Assembly (NCBI GenBank): GCA_009192285.1
Contig: WBVU01000009.1
Span: forward strand, 1,302,001 to 1,366,000
Source of the DNA: Morchella semilibera
Lineage: Eukaryota > Ascomycota > Pezizomycetes > Pezizales > Morchellaceae
Reading direction: 5' to 3'
Length of the DNA stretch: 64,000 nucleotides
Of the stretch, positions 22,978 to 34,600 are shown in pieces. How positions within the stretch are numbered: the first letter of the stretch is position 1; every line of letters starts with the position of its first letter. The notes under the pieces were generated by a model. It ran no database searches. It was not told the origin of the DNA and saw nothing but the letters and a program-made list of their open reading frames with translations. The position numbers and the translations under genes were made by a program.

Positions 22978-23002
22978 CCTCTCTCTCTCTCTCTCTCTCT
23001 CC
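22978..23002 (+). repeat. CT microsatellite
   Basis: About 12 uninterrupted CT units. Confidence 0.85.
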
Positions 23003-26000
23003 TCTCCCTCCAGAATATTCCATGTCAAACCACATGTACTCTCTACAAGGCAAGCCACGCACGGCAACACCATCCGACGATCATCGTCAAAAGTGTAGTA
23101 AAGAGAAAAAAAACTCACATCTCGATGATCCAAAACCCAATGAAGAATCCCGAAATGAAATAGAATAAAAAAGCAAGTAGAGAAAAGTTTCATATTATAA
23201 TTTATAAGAACACGGTTCGCGATCGGCAGCACGTGCTCCGCTGTAGACCGAATCATATTTAATTCCTCCCCCGCTTTTTTTTCAATTGGGGCGTTTGAGG
23301 ATGAAGGGAGGGGAGGTGGAGTGGATATCATGATTGTGATTCTGCCTGTCGCGGGTGGTGTGGGGGGGCGAGTGAGGGGTTGTGATCGATAGTTGCAATT
23401 GTCTGTGCGGTGCGCACGGTAGACTTGTGCTCCGCATATGCATGGTTTCTTGAAACGAACCCATTCTATAGGTACTGTATTCTACTACTCTACTTTAGAG
23501 TGAAGTTGCAGGTGCATATAGATCGATATCATGACTCAGGGGTCTTTGTCAATTTGATCAGACACCTGGATCGCACCTAGGCTGGATTCGATGAGGAGCA
23601 CATATAACCTCCCCCAAGAATAGGAGAGCCATTGGATAAATTGATGTGATCTAAGATCGCGACGTTACATGGGCATATGGATGTTCATCGTGACCGCCTA
23701 AATGCAGTCAAAATCCAATCCAGGGGAACGATACTATGGATTGACTTCCGGAGAGATGCTGATGCCAGATGTTAGATATGGGATCATCCCTGCCGTTTCA
23801 TGACGGATGAGGAGGATGAGGAGGAGGAGCTCTTGGGTATGGTGAGTGGCAATAAGATTTAGCTTTTTCTCCCCCGTCTTTCGGGCGAGGGGGCGCGATG
23901 AGGCATAACCAAGATCTGGAGTTATCGTTCAGGGCGCCTATTCTATACAGCCCTCGACGGATAAAGTTTACTATACAAGGTCAGTCATCGATTTTTGAGG
24001 CTTAATCGCTGCAGTGGTACGTACTTTCCTGACCAAGGTCGGCCGTATGGATTCCGGCGCTGTGATGGTTTTGCAGGCGTAACGCGTGCGGTGAACGGAG
24101 AAATAGGTTGAGCAAGAGGCAGCCCTTTACGCACCGTCTAGGACGAGCAAACCCCCAGCCATGTAGATGTCTTTTCTTGACGATAGTGTTTATGCACAGC
24201 CGCAATTGCAGCTTTAGCCTTTCCAGCTTTTACACCTCTCAAACCACAAACATAGTTCAAGGCTCAGCACGGAGGGATGGAGATGAGAAGGGCAAGAAGG
24301 TGACTGACAGGTTACACGGTAGCTACTGACCTGCGACGTCACCGGGTTGGAGACAGAGAGCACAGAACCTAAACCAACAGAAAACTAGACAGGTTATCAA
24401 CAACAGGGAACCGACGGGTAAACAATCCACCACACGACCTATCAATCCAGTAGTTCTCCAGGCCCCCAGTCCTTCCATCACATCCTTCAATTACTTGGTA
24501 TGCATGTCTTGGCCTCCACGGGCGGCCTTTGAATGCTCCCTATAATTTTAAACAGGATCTCAAACCAACGGCGGGCATGAGACAAGGCGGGGCCACTGTC
24601 TAGTCTCATCCTGTTCTACCCTAGTCTTGAAAACACCGAGACCTAAGACAACCTTCGGGACAAAATTTCGAGACCGGTCCACGAAACAAAACCCCTCCTT
24701 AAAGCTCGTCAATTCTCAAAGTAACTAGGGGATCCAAATATTCCTAAGGGGGAAAAAAAAAAGAAAAAGAAAGAAAAGGCCAAAAGAGGCCTACCTTGGA
24801 ATGACCTGCATCGGTTTATCCTCGGGTTAAGGTCTCGAGACATCTCATTTGGTCCTAGGCTTGTCTCTAGGGTCTTGTGAGACGATACCCCGAGACGAAA
24901 ACCTCGAGACATTCAGCCTCGGTCAATCATCACGTATCCCCAAACCTGGTATAATACGCATCGACGTCATTCAGGCGGACAGACTCTGGGGCCAGCACTT
25001 CATCACATTGAGCTAGAGTAACAGATATTGTGATCGGATGTGATTGGGTTGAGTGGGGATTCGATCGAGTTTGGGGGTTTGAGGAAGGTTGTAGCTAGGC
25101 AGGTCTATGGGTGATGGCCAGTGTACTACATGTAGCAGGGTGAGCCGGCAAGAACGCACTCATGAATATAGACTACATGTAAGCTATGAAGATTGTCCTT
25201 TAACAGTAATAATAACGACGAGTATCAAAATATCCGTGCAATACGCCAGATCCATTCTTTTCTCCGTCTCGACTCTCACGCTATCATGAGAGTTTACACA
25301 ATTCACAGTGACTCGTATGAACTCTTAATTCCACGTATATACCCTTTGCCGGGACGTGTAGACTGAATCACACCACTCTCACTCGTCTAAGCGGGCCCCG
25401 CCAGTAGTGCCTTTTTGTCTGTCCGTTTGTTTAACCCATCAATACCCATCAATCCAGACATTTCACCCACCCCCCATCGGCAACCACAATACCATATCTC
25501 GGAAGGGCTCATCAATATCCTTCTGGCATAGATGTATAAACCGTATTCCTCGTCGGTGCTTTATCTCTGGCACCAACACCGCCCTCCAAACCCTACCTAA
25601 TCCACCTGTTTTCGTACCCTGTATACTCACTCCTCTCTCAAAATGCAAACCGTTGCCACCCCTCTGGCATGGCCGTCAAGAGAATAGGCAGATCCATAGC
25701 CCTTCTCTCGAGCCATCACTCCCTAGTATCTCTACGTCCTCGTTCTCAGCCAGTGGGTTTAGTGTCTTACCTACCCTTCTGCTAACATCTACGTACGTTC
25801 CAGTCCCCGTATATATCACCCCCAAGCACGACCTCCTCCGCCCTAACTTGGCCCTTCTTTCACTTGCACCTTCTAGGCTCTGTTCCCCGTCCACACCGCT
25901 ACATGTATACAAGGTACATACATGTAAGGAAAAGACCCCAAGTCCGCTACCTGATCTCCTAAGGCCGAAAAAGTAATCTGGCCCGCCCTTCGGCCCCCAT

Positions 26001-28597
26001 CTCTACAGGGCAGAGAACCCGCACAGCCAGGTAGCTACACACCCTAGTCTATACCACCCATGAAGACCCCGTCCCCCCACAAACCAGAACATACGTGCAC
26101 CTTACCCGTAAACCAACTTCATCACCAAGCCCCCCCCCCCGGAGTAACCGATACGTCTTTGCAGCAGCCATATCTCGGTCTGCGGCGGCAGTAGTGGTGA
26201 GTAGGGTGCCATTGACCGACAAGCTAGGTACCGCCCACCAACGCCATGGGAGGCACGGGGCGGAAGCGACTTACACCTCTACTCTACTCCGGGGGTGATG
26301 AAAAGCGTGGGTGGAGGGCGAAACCCAAGAGGGGGGAGAGGCTGGCCGACCAACGTATCCAGAGGAGAAAACGTCACACTTCTAGGGCCCGGGTAATAGG
26401 GTCAATAAGATTTGTGGGGGGCTACATACACGGCGAGTGATAGTGTGTGACGGAAATGGATTGAAGGTATTTCTGAGCATATCAAAATACATGCATGTAT
26501 TGTGCATGATACAGTATCGTGTATGACTGGCTACATGGTCCCGTTGCTAGACTTTTTGTCAACCCGTTCTGAAATCTTAAGCTTTCAGAGTGATTATCAG
26601 ACTCTGTGCACAAGAAGTATAAAAACCCTCCGATATTTAAGGTTTTGGTGGAGATATTTAAGGTTCAGACATGCTCCGTTAGGCGCCACACAACACAGTT
26701 CCGAGCCTAATCCCGAGCCCATACAACCAAACAGGCCGGGCCAGAGACTACATGTAGCAGTAGTAGCGTATGGTATGGTCTTGTGGTATTATTGTTCATG
26801 CCGCATATCTCAATCGATCCCACATCCACACCCAACCCCAACCCCTCTACTACATACGCCCCCATCAACCTAGTTCTAGCCATCCGTCAAGCCCTACAAA
26901 GCCCATCCGTCCGAGTAGTATTCATTCAGTTTACAGACACTACATAAGATGTATGTATCCACCGCCAGACCCATACCGGCAGAACAGACGCGCCCGAACG
27001 GACAGCCTACATCAAGTGAGAGGTAGACTCATGACACTATGCCGAACATAAGGGAATACCGAGCAGGCAAGAGTATCATACCATCCGTAAGGCTATCTTT
27101 GGCTGTGGAGGCGGAAGTGGGACTATGTAGGTTTGCTCCGTAAGTTTGCTTTGCTGCTGGAATTGGGCGCTGGCTGTGCCTACCCGGTACGTCGGTGACC
27201 TACTTACATGTACTCTATGTATCTCAGCCAAGAGGGAGCTGGGGAGCTGCATGTTACCCGGTTGATGAATCAGTTCAATTAATACATACATGTAGTATTA
27301 CCTCTAACCCCCCCCCCCCGGGGAGCACGGGCTGGGGTGCACATCCCGGCACGCCGCCACAAGGAGCTATGCTATCCCCAGGCTAATGTTAGGGATAGCG
27401 ATGTTATTGAAGGGCTAGCATCTATTGCAAATCAGAGTAGCTGTGCCAACCGTACAGGCCCCCCAAGGAAAATCGGAGAGAGAGATCGAGAGAGTGTGTT
27501 AATGGCTTCTTGTGAAGAGAATGCCGTTTGACATTGGCCAGATCACGTTTCCCAGTCAGGGGGAAAGGAGTGAAGTAATGATTTCGTCAACGTCGATAAC
27601 TACATGCATGATGCGTACTTACTTAGTTTTCATAGGTCATCACTCGCGTTATTCAGCTACTCAGTACTATGCAAGAATACCCAGGAAGTCGATCGAGCCG
27701 GCAATATATGAGCTTCGAACTAGACTACCCACCACATATAGTACAGAGCTGCTTCCAACATAATATTACAAGCGCCGAGTTCAGCCGATTATTAAATATA
27801 TGTAAGTTAAGTAGATATACCCTGTTGCCAATCACTTTAGCACGTCCTGTCTTGGCTGGGAAATTATTTGCCGGTCAGCTATAAGCTACTACATGTAAGA
27901 TTCAACGATTGGAAGTCTACTGATAATATTTAACTATTGCGGCAGTTGTAATGTTGTATGTGCATATGCAGTATTGCGATATATAACAATGCATTTTTGC
28001 ACGCCTTGTCTCGACTCCCTACTTTACATTGCATAGCATGTAAGTACTTACTTCTTGTTACATACTTGCATACACCTCCACTCCACGGAGCCAATTCAAT
28101 TAGTAGGATCGGTATTCCGATGTCATTTTCTATAGCCAGCATCAGATAGAATAGAAAATGTGAATGGGGGGGGGGGCCGGAACAAATCGAATAGTGTTCA
28201 GCTGGTTTCAAGTGTTTCGTGGTGATGATGCATCTACCAATTATATAAGCCCCCCATTAATTAATGGGCGTCGATCGCCCTTTACCTTTTCGGCATTGTA
28301 ATCATTGGCGGATTATTCTACAAATGTGCTGGCCATGTACTACTTACTTACTTACTTAATTCTCGGTTCTGCAAGAGGTTGAGTAAAACAATAAGGGGTA
28401 TATGGAGATATAATCAATTAACTAAATCTACTTATAATTAATATACACCAGTAGATAAGCAAGTACTTATATCAATTAAGTAATTATAACTGCTTGTTAC
28501 CGCCAAGACCTCAAGCTTCACGACGCGATATCAAACTCACCTCCAGAATCCAAATCCACCTCCCACCTCCCACCAATACCACAACCAAAACTACACA

Positions 28598-29236
28598 ATG
28601 TCTCTAATCTCTGCCTCCCACGACTCTCTCCCCTGTAAGCCCTTCTCCCCCCTCCTAGCTGCTTCCCCCCCTCACTAACACACCCCCACAGACATCGAAC
28701 CCACGCCCACCGCGGACGAACTGACCCAGATCACCGCCCTCCTCACCGCCGAGCTCCCCTCGACCCACGCCACAGAGCCCCACCCCCTCCTCCCACTGCT
28801 CACAGAACCCACCTTCACGCCAGCCATGGCGCAGGAGCTCTCGCGCATCGCCGCCGGCACACCAATGACCGACGGCATCGACCTCTCACGGTACGAGCCG
28901 GCGGCGGTGCCAGGGTCCGCCGAGGCCTCGGCCCACGAGACGGCGCTCGCGGCCGCATACGCGTCCGGCGAGCACCTCAGGACGCGGCTCACGAACCTGA
29001 CGCTGCTGAACGAGTTTGGCAAGAACGCGTGGCTGGTGCACAACTCGCAGCTCGAGCACCTGCTCACGCGCCTCGAGGAGGAGCTGATGGCGCTCAAGAC
29101 CGAGTGCGAGGTCGTCAATAAGGAGCGCAAGGGGATGCAGAAGGATGTTGAGGCTGAGCTGCGGGGCCTCGAGGAGCGCTGGAGGAGGGGGGTGGGGAGG
29201 GTGTTGGAGGTGGAGGTGGCGGCGGGAGAAGGTTAG
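28598..29236 (+). CDS. SPF27: Pre-mRNA-splicing factor SPF27/BCAS2 (Cwf7) homologue
   Basis: Core component of the Prp19/NineTeen complex, which activates the spliceosome in the nucleus. ATG 28598 starts a 37-nt exon. Removing a 57-nt GT-AG intron (28635-28691, CACTAAC branch) yields D-S-L-P-Y-I-E, the conserved N-terminal anchor of the family. The 193-residue product matches the usual fungal size. It has a helical C-terminal half with the family block L-T-L-L-N-E-F-G-K-N-A-W-L-V-H-N-S-Q-L-E, then a Glu/Lys-rich coiled coil (residues about 145-190) used for contacts with Prp19-complex partners. It is convergent with the PKA regulatory subunit gene, with 805 bp between the stops. No disruption seen. 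Confidence 0.93.
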
Positions 29237-30041
29237 GATGGAGATATTGGAGAGGAGGAGGCAGAAGACGGTGGCGGCATAGAGAGAGAGAGAGAGGGTT
29301 GTAAGTTTCTTTTCCCTCCTTCTCCTTTTTATTATTTATGTCTTTAGAGCTTCGCGGAGAGAATACCTTTTTTCTCTTCTTTCCCCCTTCTTGTATTATT
29401 ACACATGTGTTGATTCCTGCAATTTATGTACTTTGACCATTTCTGTGAGGGCTTGGGCATTTGGTCTCTACTTCCAGACGAAACAAGAAAACATGACTGA
29501 AAAGCGAGTGAGAATAAATAGAATCAAGTGGACAGACGGCTCAATCGTGCACGGTAGGCATCATCAAAATAAGAATAAAACTCCCCTGTTGAAAGCGAGT
29601 ACCAGCCGCCACAACCAATTGTTTGTAGAGTTGACATGATAAACTCGCCCGATGCCACATTCACACTACCCAATTCATTCCACCTCTATTCTTAAGGACT
29701 GGCCAGGAAAGAAAAGAAAAAAAAAAGGAAATAAAGATAATAGAAGAAAATGAAACACCCAGTTTATTCCCCTTCCTTCCAATCGAAACTTCTGTGCCTC
29801 GTGAAACTCACCTGACCGTTGATACGCGCGCGGGTGCCCATTTCAAGGCCAGGAGAGAAAAGCAAGGGGGAATGTGAACAAAAAGGCAGTTACACCGAAA
29901 CAAGAACAGCAAACAGGAACACTCTAGCTACTTATATAGTAGCTCATGACCAACACCCGCGCATTGAAGCAACCTGCCCTGTAGACACCATGAAAAAAAA
30001 AATCCGAGCAGTAGCAAGGAAACTTGACTCCCATGTCTCCA
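29237..30041. other. Intergenic between convergent SPF27 and PKA-R genes
   Basis: Holds likely 3' untranslated regions of both genes: T/C-rich and A-rich tracts, a GA repeat near 29282. No gene seen. Confidence 0.6.
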
Positions 30042-31648
30042 CTACACTTCTACTGCTCTACCTCTAGCTGCCTCCCCAAACACATTCAACCCACCACCAA
30101 AGCCTCCCGGAGGTCCCGGAGATCCTGGGCTCCCAGCTCCAGCTAATGGATCCACGCCTTCGGCCAGCCTGGGGTCGTTCCTCCGCATGATTTCCGTCAC
30201 GGGCCCCAACAATCGCTGGAAGCCGTCCTTGCCCAGTGTTGCTAACTTCATCTTTGTGACTGCTCGCACACTGGCTGCACGTGGTGCATCGTTCAACAAC
30301 GCCAACTCACCGAAATAGTCGCCTTTCACGAGCGTATTAACAGCACCGTGAAGCCCATCCTTGATTACTTCTGCCTCTCCTGATTCGATAAGATAGAAAT
30401 TGTCACCGGGATCACCTTGTCTAATGATAGTCTCCCCAGCTTGAAACGTCACACTCTCCAGTGCATCCGCAATTTTGGATCGTTCGTAGGGGAGGAGAGA
30501 AGACAGGAGGGCAACCTCTTCGAGGAATGCTTCGTACATTCTCCTTTTTTTGAACGTGTTCTCCATCAGAATACGGCGGAAAGTGACACGGTCAAGGGCC
30601 CACAAAACAGCTTGACTGGTTGTTGATATGATAGTTGCCGCACGAGGAGCATTGTACATCAAGGCTAATTCTCCAAACGAGCCTCCAGGGCCAATCTCGT
30701 TTACTTTCTGGCCCATTCCATCTGTGCCCGGTAGCATGCTGCCGGCAGGGTTTACGTGGATATCAAATGAGCCACGTTCAACCACATAGAAGTAGTCACC
30801 AACATCGCCTTGGGTAATGACTCTAGTGCCCTTCCCAGGGATTGGCTTCTCCATCAGAGCTGAAAGTACTTGAGAGCTCTGGTCATCGTCGAGGTGCATA
30901 AACAAAAAGTTCCCGGAGACGGCTACTTTGAGGCGTTCAAGTTGCTCAGTAGTTTTCGGGTATACCGGGGGTGTCCATTCTTCCGTTGAGGAAGATGGGA
31001 TGAGAGATTCGGCGGAAACGGAAGTCCGTCGACCCATATTGTAATTTGATGGGAAATCACCGCCCGTGGAGGAGTTCATGAAGCTTGAGTTCGGATGTAG
31101 GTGGTTGTTGTTGGCTGGCGGACCATGTGGGGGCTGGTCGTTACCAAAGCCAAAACGTGCGCGTGGCGAAAATAAGGACTGTCCCTGGCCTGGGGATGAC
31201 GACAGCATTCCTAAGTTCGACGGGTCGGGATTTACTAAGGGATTTGGTCGGAAGCTTGGCGTGGTCGGGCTTTGGCCTATGTCTTCGTCCTCTTCCGTAA
31301 TAGTGGTCGAAAAAGGGTTGTGAGAGAATGGGCTCTCACGACCATGAGAAAACGGACTCTCACGACCATGAGAGAACGGGCTCTCACGACCGCCATCTAC
31401 AGCAAGGCCCAATCCAGGTCCCGGGAAAAGACTCTCTCCCCCGGAGTATGCTGTTGTGGCTGACATCCCACCAAATGGATTTGAAGAGGAAAAGCCCTGA
31501 CGGGAAGAGATCAGAAACTCGGCCCGTTGAGCTTCAAGGCGGCGGTTGAAAAGTTAGCGCAGAACTGGAGAACATCTGAGGGGTTTTCTCTAGTAATTTC
31601 GCGGTTGAGGGCGTCGAGGGCGTCGGTATATGCGGCTGGGAGGGACAT
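30042..31648 (-). CDS. pkaR: cAMP-dependent protein kinase regulatory subunit
   Basis: Binds and inhibits the PKA catalytic subunit until cAMP binds. Domains in order: N-terminal dimerisation/docking segment (L-P-A-A-Y-T-D-A-L to R-R-L-E-A-Q-R-A-E-F-L), a low-complexity linker with three copies of G-R-E-S-P-F-S-H, and the inhibitor site R-R-T-S-V near residue 207, a phosphorylatable RII-like sequence. Two cyclic-nucleotide-binding domains follow, each with a phosphate-binding cassette (F-G-E-L-A-L-M-Y-N-A-P-R-A-A and F-G-E-L-A-L-L-N-D-A-P-R-A-A). The long frame begins at 31466. The docking segment from ATG 31648 is one base out of phase, because the A4 run at 31549-31552 (T4 in the sense strand) needs a fifth base. 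With it the protein is about 535 residues. No intron fits, so I read it as an assembly error in an otherwise intact essential gene. Confidence 0.93.
31319..31390 (-). repeat. 24-bp tandem repeat coding G-R-E-S-P-F-S-H
   Basis: Three near-identical units in the linker of the PKA regulatory subunit, each adding an S-P site. Confidence 0.85.
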
Positions 31649-34600
31649 GCCTCCTGCTTTTCTTGAAGGAGATGGTGGGAGAGTAGGGTGTTAACGAACT
31701 GTATTGGATCTCTCCAGGAGGTGAAGTAGAAAGGTTTGTTGGGTTGCAGTGAGTAAACTACAGGTTGAAGGAAGATCAGACTTTGCTCTATATAATTATT
31801 TCAACTAGAGCAAAGAGTCATCATACACACAGGTAGTTATATGGGAGAGAATCTGCTAGAGTGTCTCACATGGTCAGTCAAACTTGACACAAACAAGCGT
31901 ACCGGAAGACAACTAAATGAACGGTAACTCACCAGGTTCGCAGCTAAAGGATTAACAAGTCAAGATGATAGAAATAGAATTTTATTTGCCTTCAGCAGTC
32001 GATCACTAAAGTGAGGCTGCTGGCTGGCTGACTGGCTGTCTGTCTTGCTGTTGCCTCGCAATGACCCTGGTCTGTCCTATCCCTTTGTTCTCAACTCAAC
32101 CAAATGACGGTGCCTGCAGGAAGCCGCCTGAAACCAGAGAAATGCCAACAGGAACCCTTTCTATGTTTCTAGAGCTGATGATAAACACGGACTCGTTTTG
32201 AGGCTTGGAAAATAGCCGGTTCTTTTTTATTAACAGTCATCAGCTTACTTCCTCCAGTCATGGTCATCATTTGTTTATAGCAGGAAGAAGAAGAAGCAAT
32301 GTTATGCAACCCTTCCAGCAGGTGGTAATATGGGATGGATGATAATAGGTAGTGGGATGAGGAGGAGCAGCAGTAGCAGTAGCAGCAGAACATCTAAGAG
32401 AAACCTACAGAAAGCGATTATGGATGCTAATTTTACAAAAAAGCAATCCAATCCAGCTCCGTGTAGAACGAGTAAATCGAAAGACGTGTGTTCCGAGCAA
32501 CCTGCCTGAACTGCCGACCGCACGCGATAAACGAGCAAACAAACGCACGTTTTGTTAATCTCCTCTCTTTTTTTCTCTCCCCTAATCTTCTGCTTGCTTT
32601 ATCTCAGAAGAAGAAGTGACGATGGCGATGATACAGAACGATGCGGGGGGGGAGGAAATCAACGAATAAAAAGCTGGGGTGTGTGTGTGTGTGTGAGGGA
32701 GTAATGTGTGGGAAAGAGATGGGACGATAGTCGTTGAGACGGATAGATGAATTGTATGAATGTATGGGTAAGGGAGGGGGAAGAGGGAATAGGCGTGGGG
32801 AAAAAAGGACCAGGGCAGTACTAGCGATACTAGCAGTAACAGCAGTAACAGCAGTAGCAGGTGCGAATAACTGAGTGGATTACTTTTTGGGAGACCTGAG
32901 CGGAGAGATGAATGGCGGGGGAGGGACGAGACCGACTAGAAGCACGATCCTACCCTACTTCTGTATGGGAACTGCGGGTGGTGGGGATTGGGAAATGACG
33001 AGGGAGGGCTCGAGCGGGCGTCAAGGGCGATTGGCGAGGGCACGGGCTAAGACAAGGAGTGCTGCAATGAACGCAAAGCAGCAGCAGCAGCACCCACAAC
33101 GAGCCAGGGCAAGACGGACGGAGACGAGGACGTCGAAGCCGAGCCTGAGGAAGGAATTAAATCTTCCATCGCATCTAGAAATGAAAATAGAACAACTTAC
33201 TCTGAAACGTTCCACAAACACTTTACACCTACTACTAACTCTCCCCTGTCTTAAAATCCCCCCCCCCCACCCCCAAACCATCCAACAAAATACCTATCAT
33301 ACCTAAATAGAGTACGCATCAGGTAGAGTACAACCGATAACTTTAAACTGTATCTAAGGTTGACCCTCCCGATATCGATACGAGAGAAAGACCCACTGCT
33401 GCGTGAATGGCTGGTTGGTGGTGGGGCCTAGGCAGGGCACGTTCCATCCATCACCGCCGTTCCTGGAAGCGCCCCATCCATGGAGCCTTGCCTGTCTTGT
33501 CTGCACAAGCATCGGATGGCTGACTGACTGACGGTGTGAACAGACCAACCAAGCACGCACCGAAAGCAATCCGGTTTTCGGCATTTTTACGAGAGATGCG
33601 GGGTGGGGTTCCTGCGGAAACAAACACTGAGACAACGCAGAAATGAGGATAGCCAAACCTGCAGGTTTTCGTGCAGAGAACAGCAGCGAACAATTCCAGA
33701 AGTCCTTCGCCAAAATCGCTCAAAGGGGGAGATATGGCTTCATCGCGCATGGCACACACCTCGGAAAAAGTTGTTGCTTGTGAATTTGCACTTTGTGAGT
33801 GTACTTAGTGTTTTTTTCCTTCTATTTACGACATACATGACATGAAACGCTCTCGACCATTGGAAACTAGAAGAAAAAGAAAAGAAAAGTAAGAAAAGGA
33901 AAAGGGAAAAAAAAAGTAACTTTTCAGACACCCATCGGTGCCCACTCTCGATCTAGGTCCGTGTCCCCCCGGGAGGGGGACATACTACTGGTAATCGGGT
34001 CGGGGCCATCACCATCACCGAGAAGCAAAGGTCTCCTAGATGATCAGAGGATAATCTGTAACTAGCTCTTATGGGGGTTTCAGATGAGATGACTTACTGT
34101 GCTGGACTGACAATTGATATGCTCATGCGTCCCAGTTACAGAGTTCACGGGCTCTCTTTGGAACTAAACTACCAAGATGACCATGGCTTGGATATAAAAA
34201 CCCCGAGAGGTGCCAACGACTGATTATTAGGGTACGATCAAAGGCCGAGAGCCGATCCACTCTGCGATTCGCCTCAGCGCCAAAGGACTAGGGTACAAGG
34301 TTCCGGGATAGTGGAACAGTTGGGATTTCCTAAATCATTCGTCCTCGAGCTCTCATAGTGTACTTTGTCCTACGTGACAGCCCTAATACCCACTGCATTT
34401 AAAGGCAAACATGACAGATTACGTGAGATCGCACACATTATCACTCGATCAACGCATGAAACGTTAACGCGTCATGCCAAAGTGCCCCGGGGAAATCTAT
34501 GCAGTCATCTACAAGATACGACTACTAAGCTCTTAATTCGAACTCTAAATACAAGTTTGGCAACTGTATAGATAGATGCATTGGACTATCAGAAAGGTTC

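Larger units (their letters stand above)
20258..28597. other. 8.3-kb gene-poor stretch
   Basis: No frame here has recognisable domains. It contains GAGT microsatellite DNA (20951-21022), an ATTCCC repeat (about 21138-21160), CT repeats (22978-23002), an intact TA-flanked inverted-repeat element (22435-22543), a cluster of CGAGAC motifs (24580-24910), poly-C/G runs (21688, 21915, 27311, 28169), about nine TACATGTA palindromes between 25.1 and 27.9 kb, and AT-rich DNA at 28380-28500. Open frames of 60-190 codons are present but look random. Confidence 0.55.

Noticed and set aside
22894-23331. Minus frame of 145 codons with a hydrophobic stretch
   Set aside because: Ends in CT-repeat translation. 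No family pattern.
32875-33306. Plus frame of 143 codons
   Set aside because: Composition follows AGC and C-run repeats. No domain.
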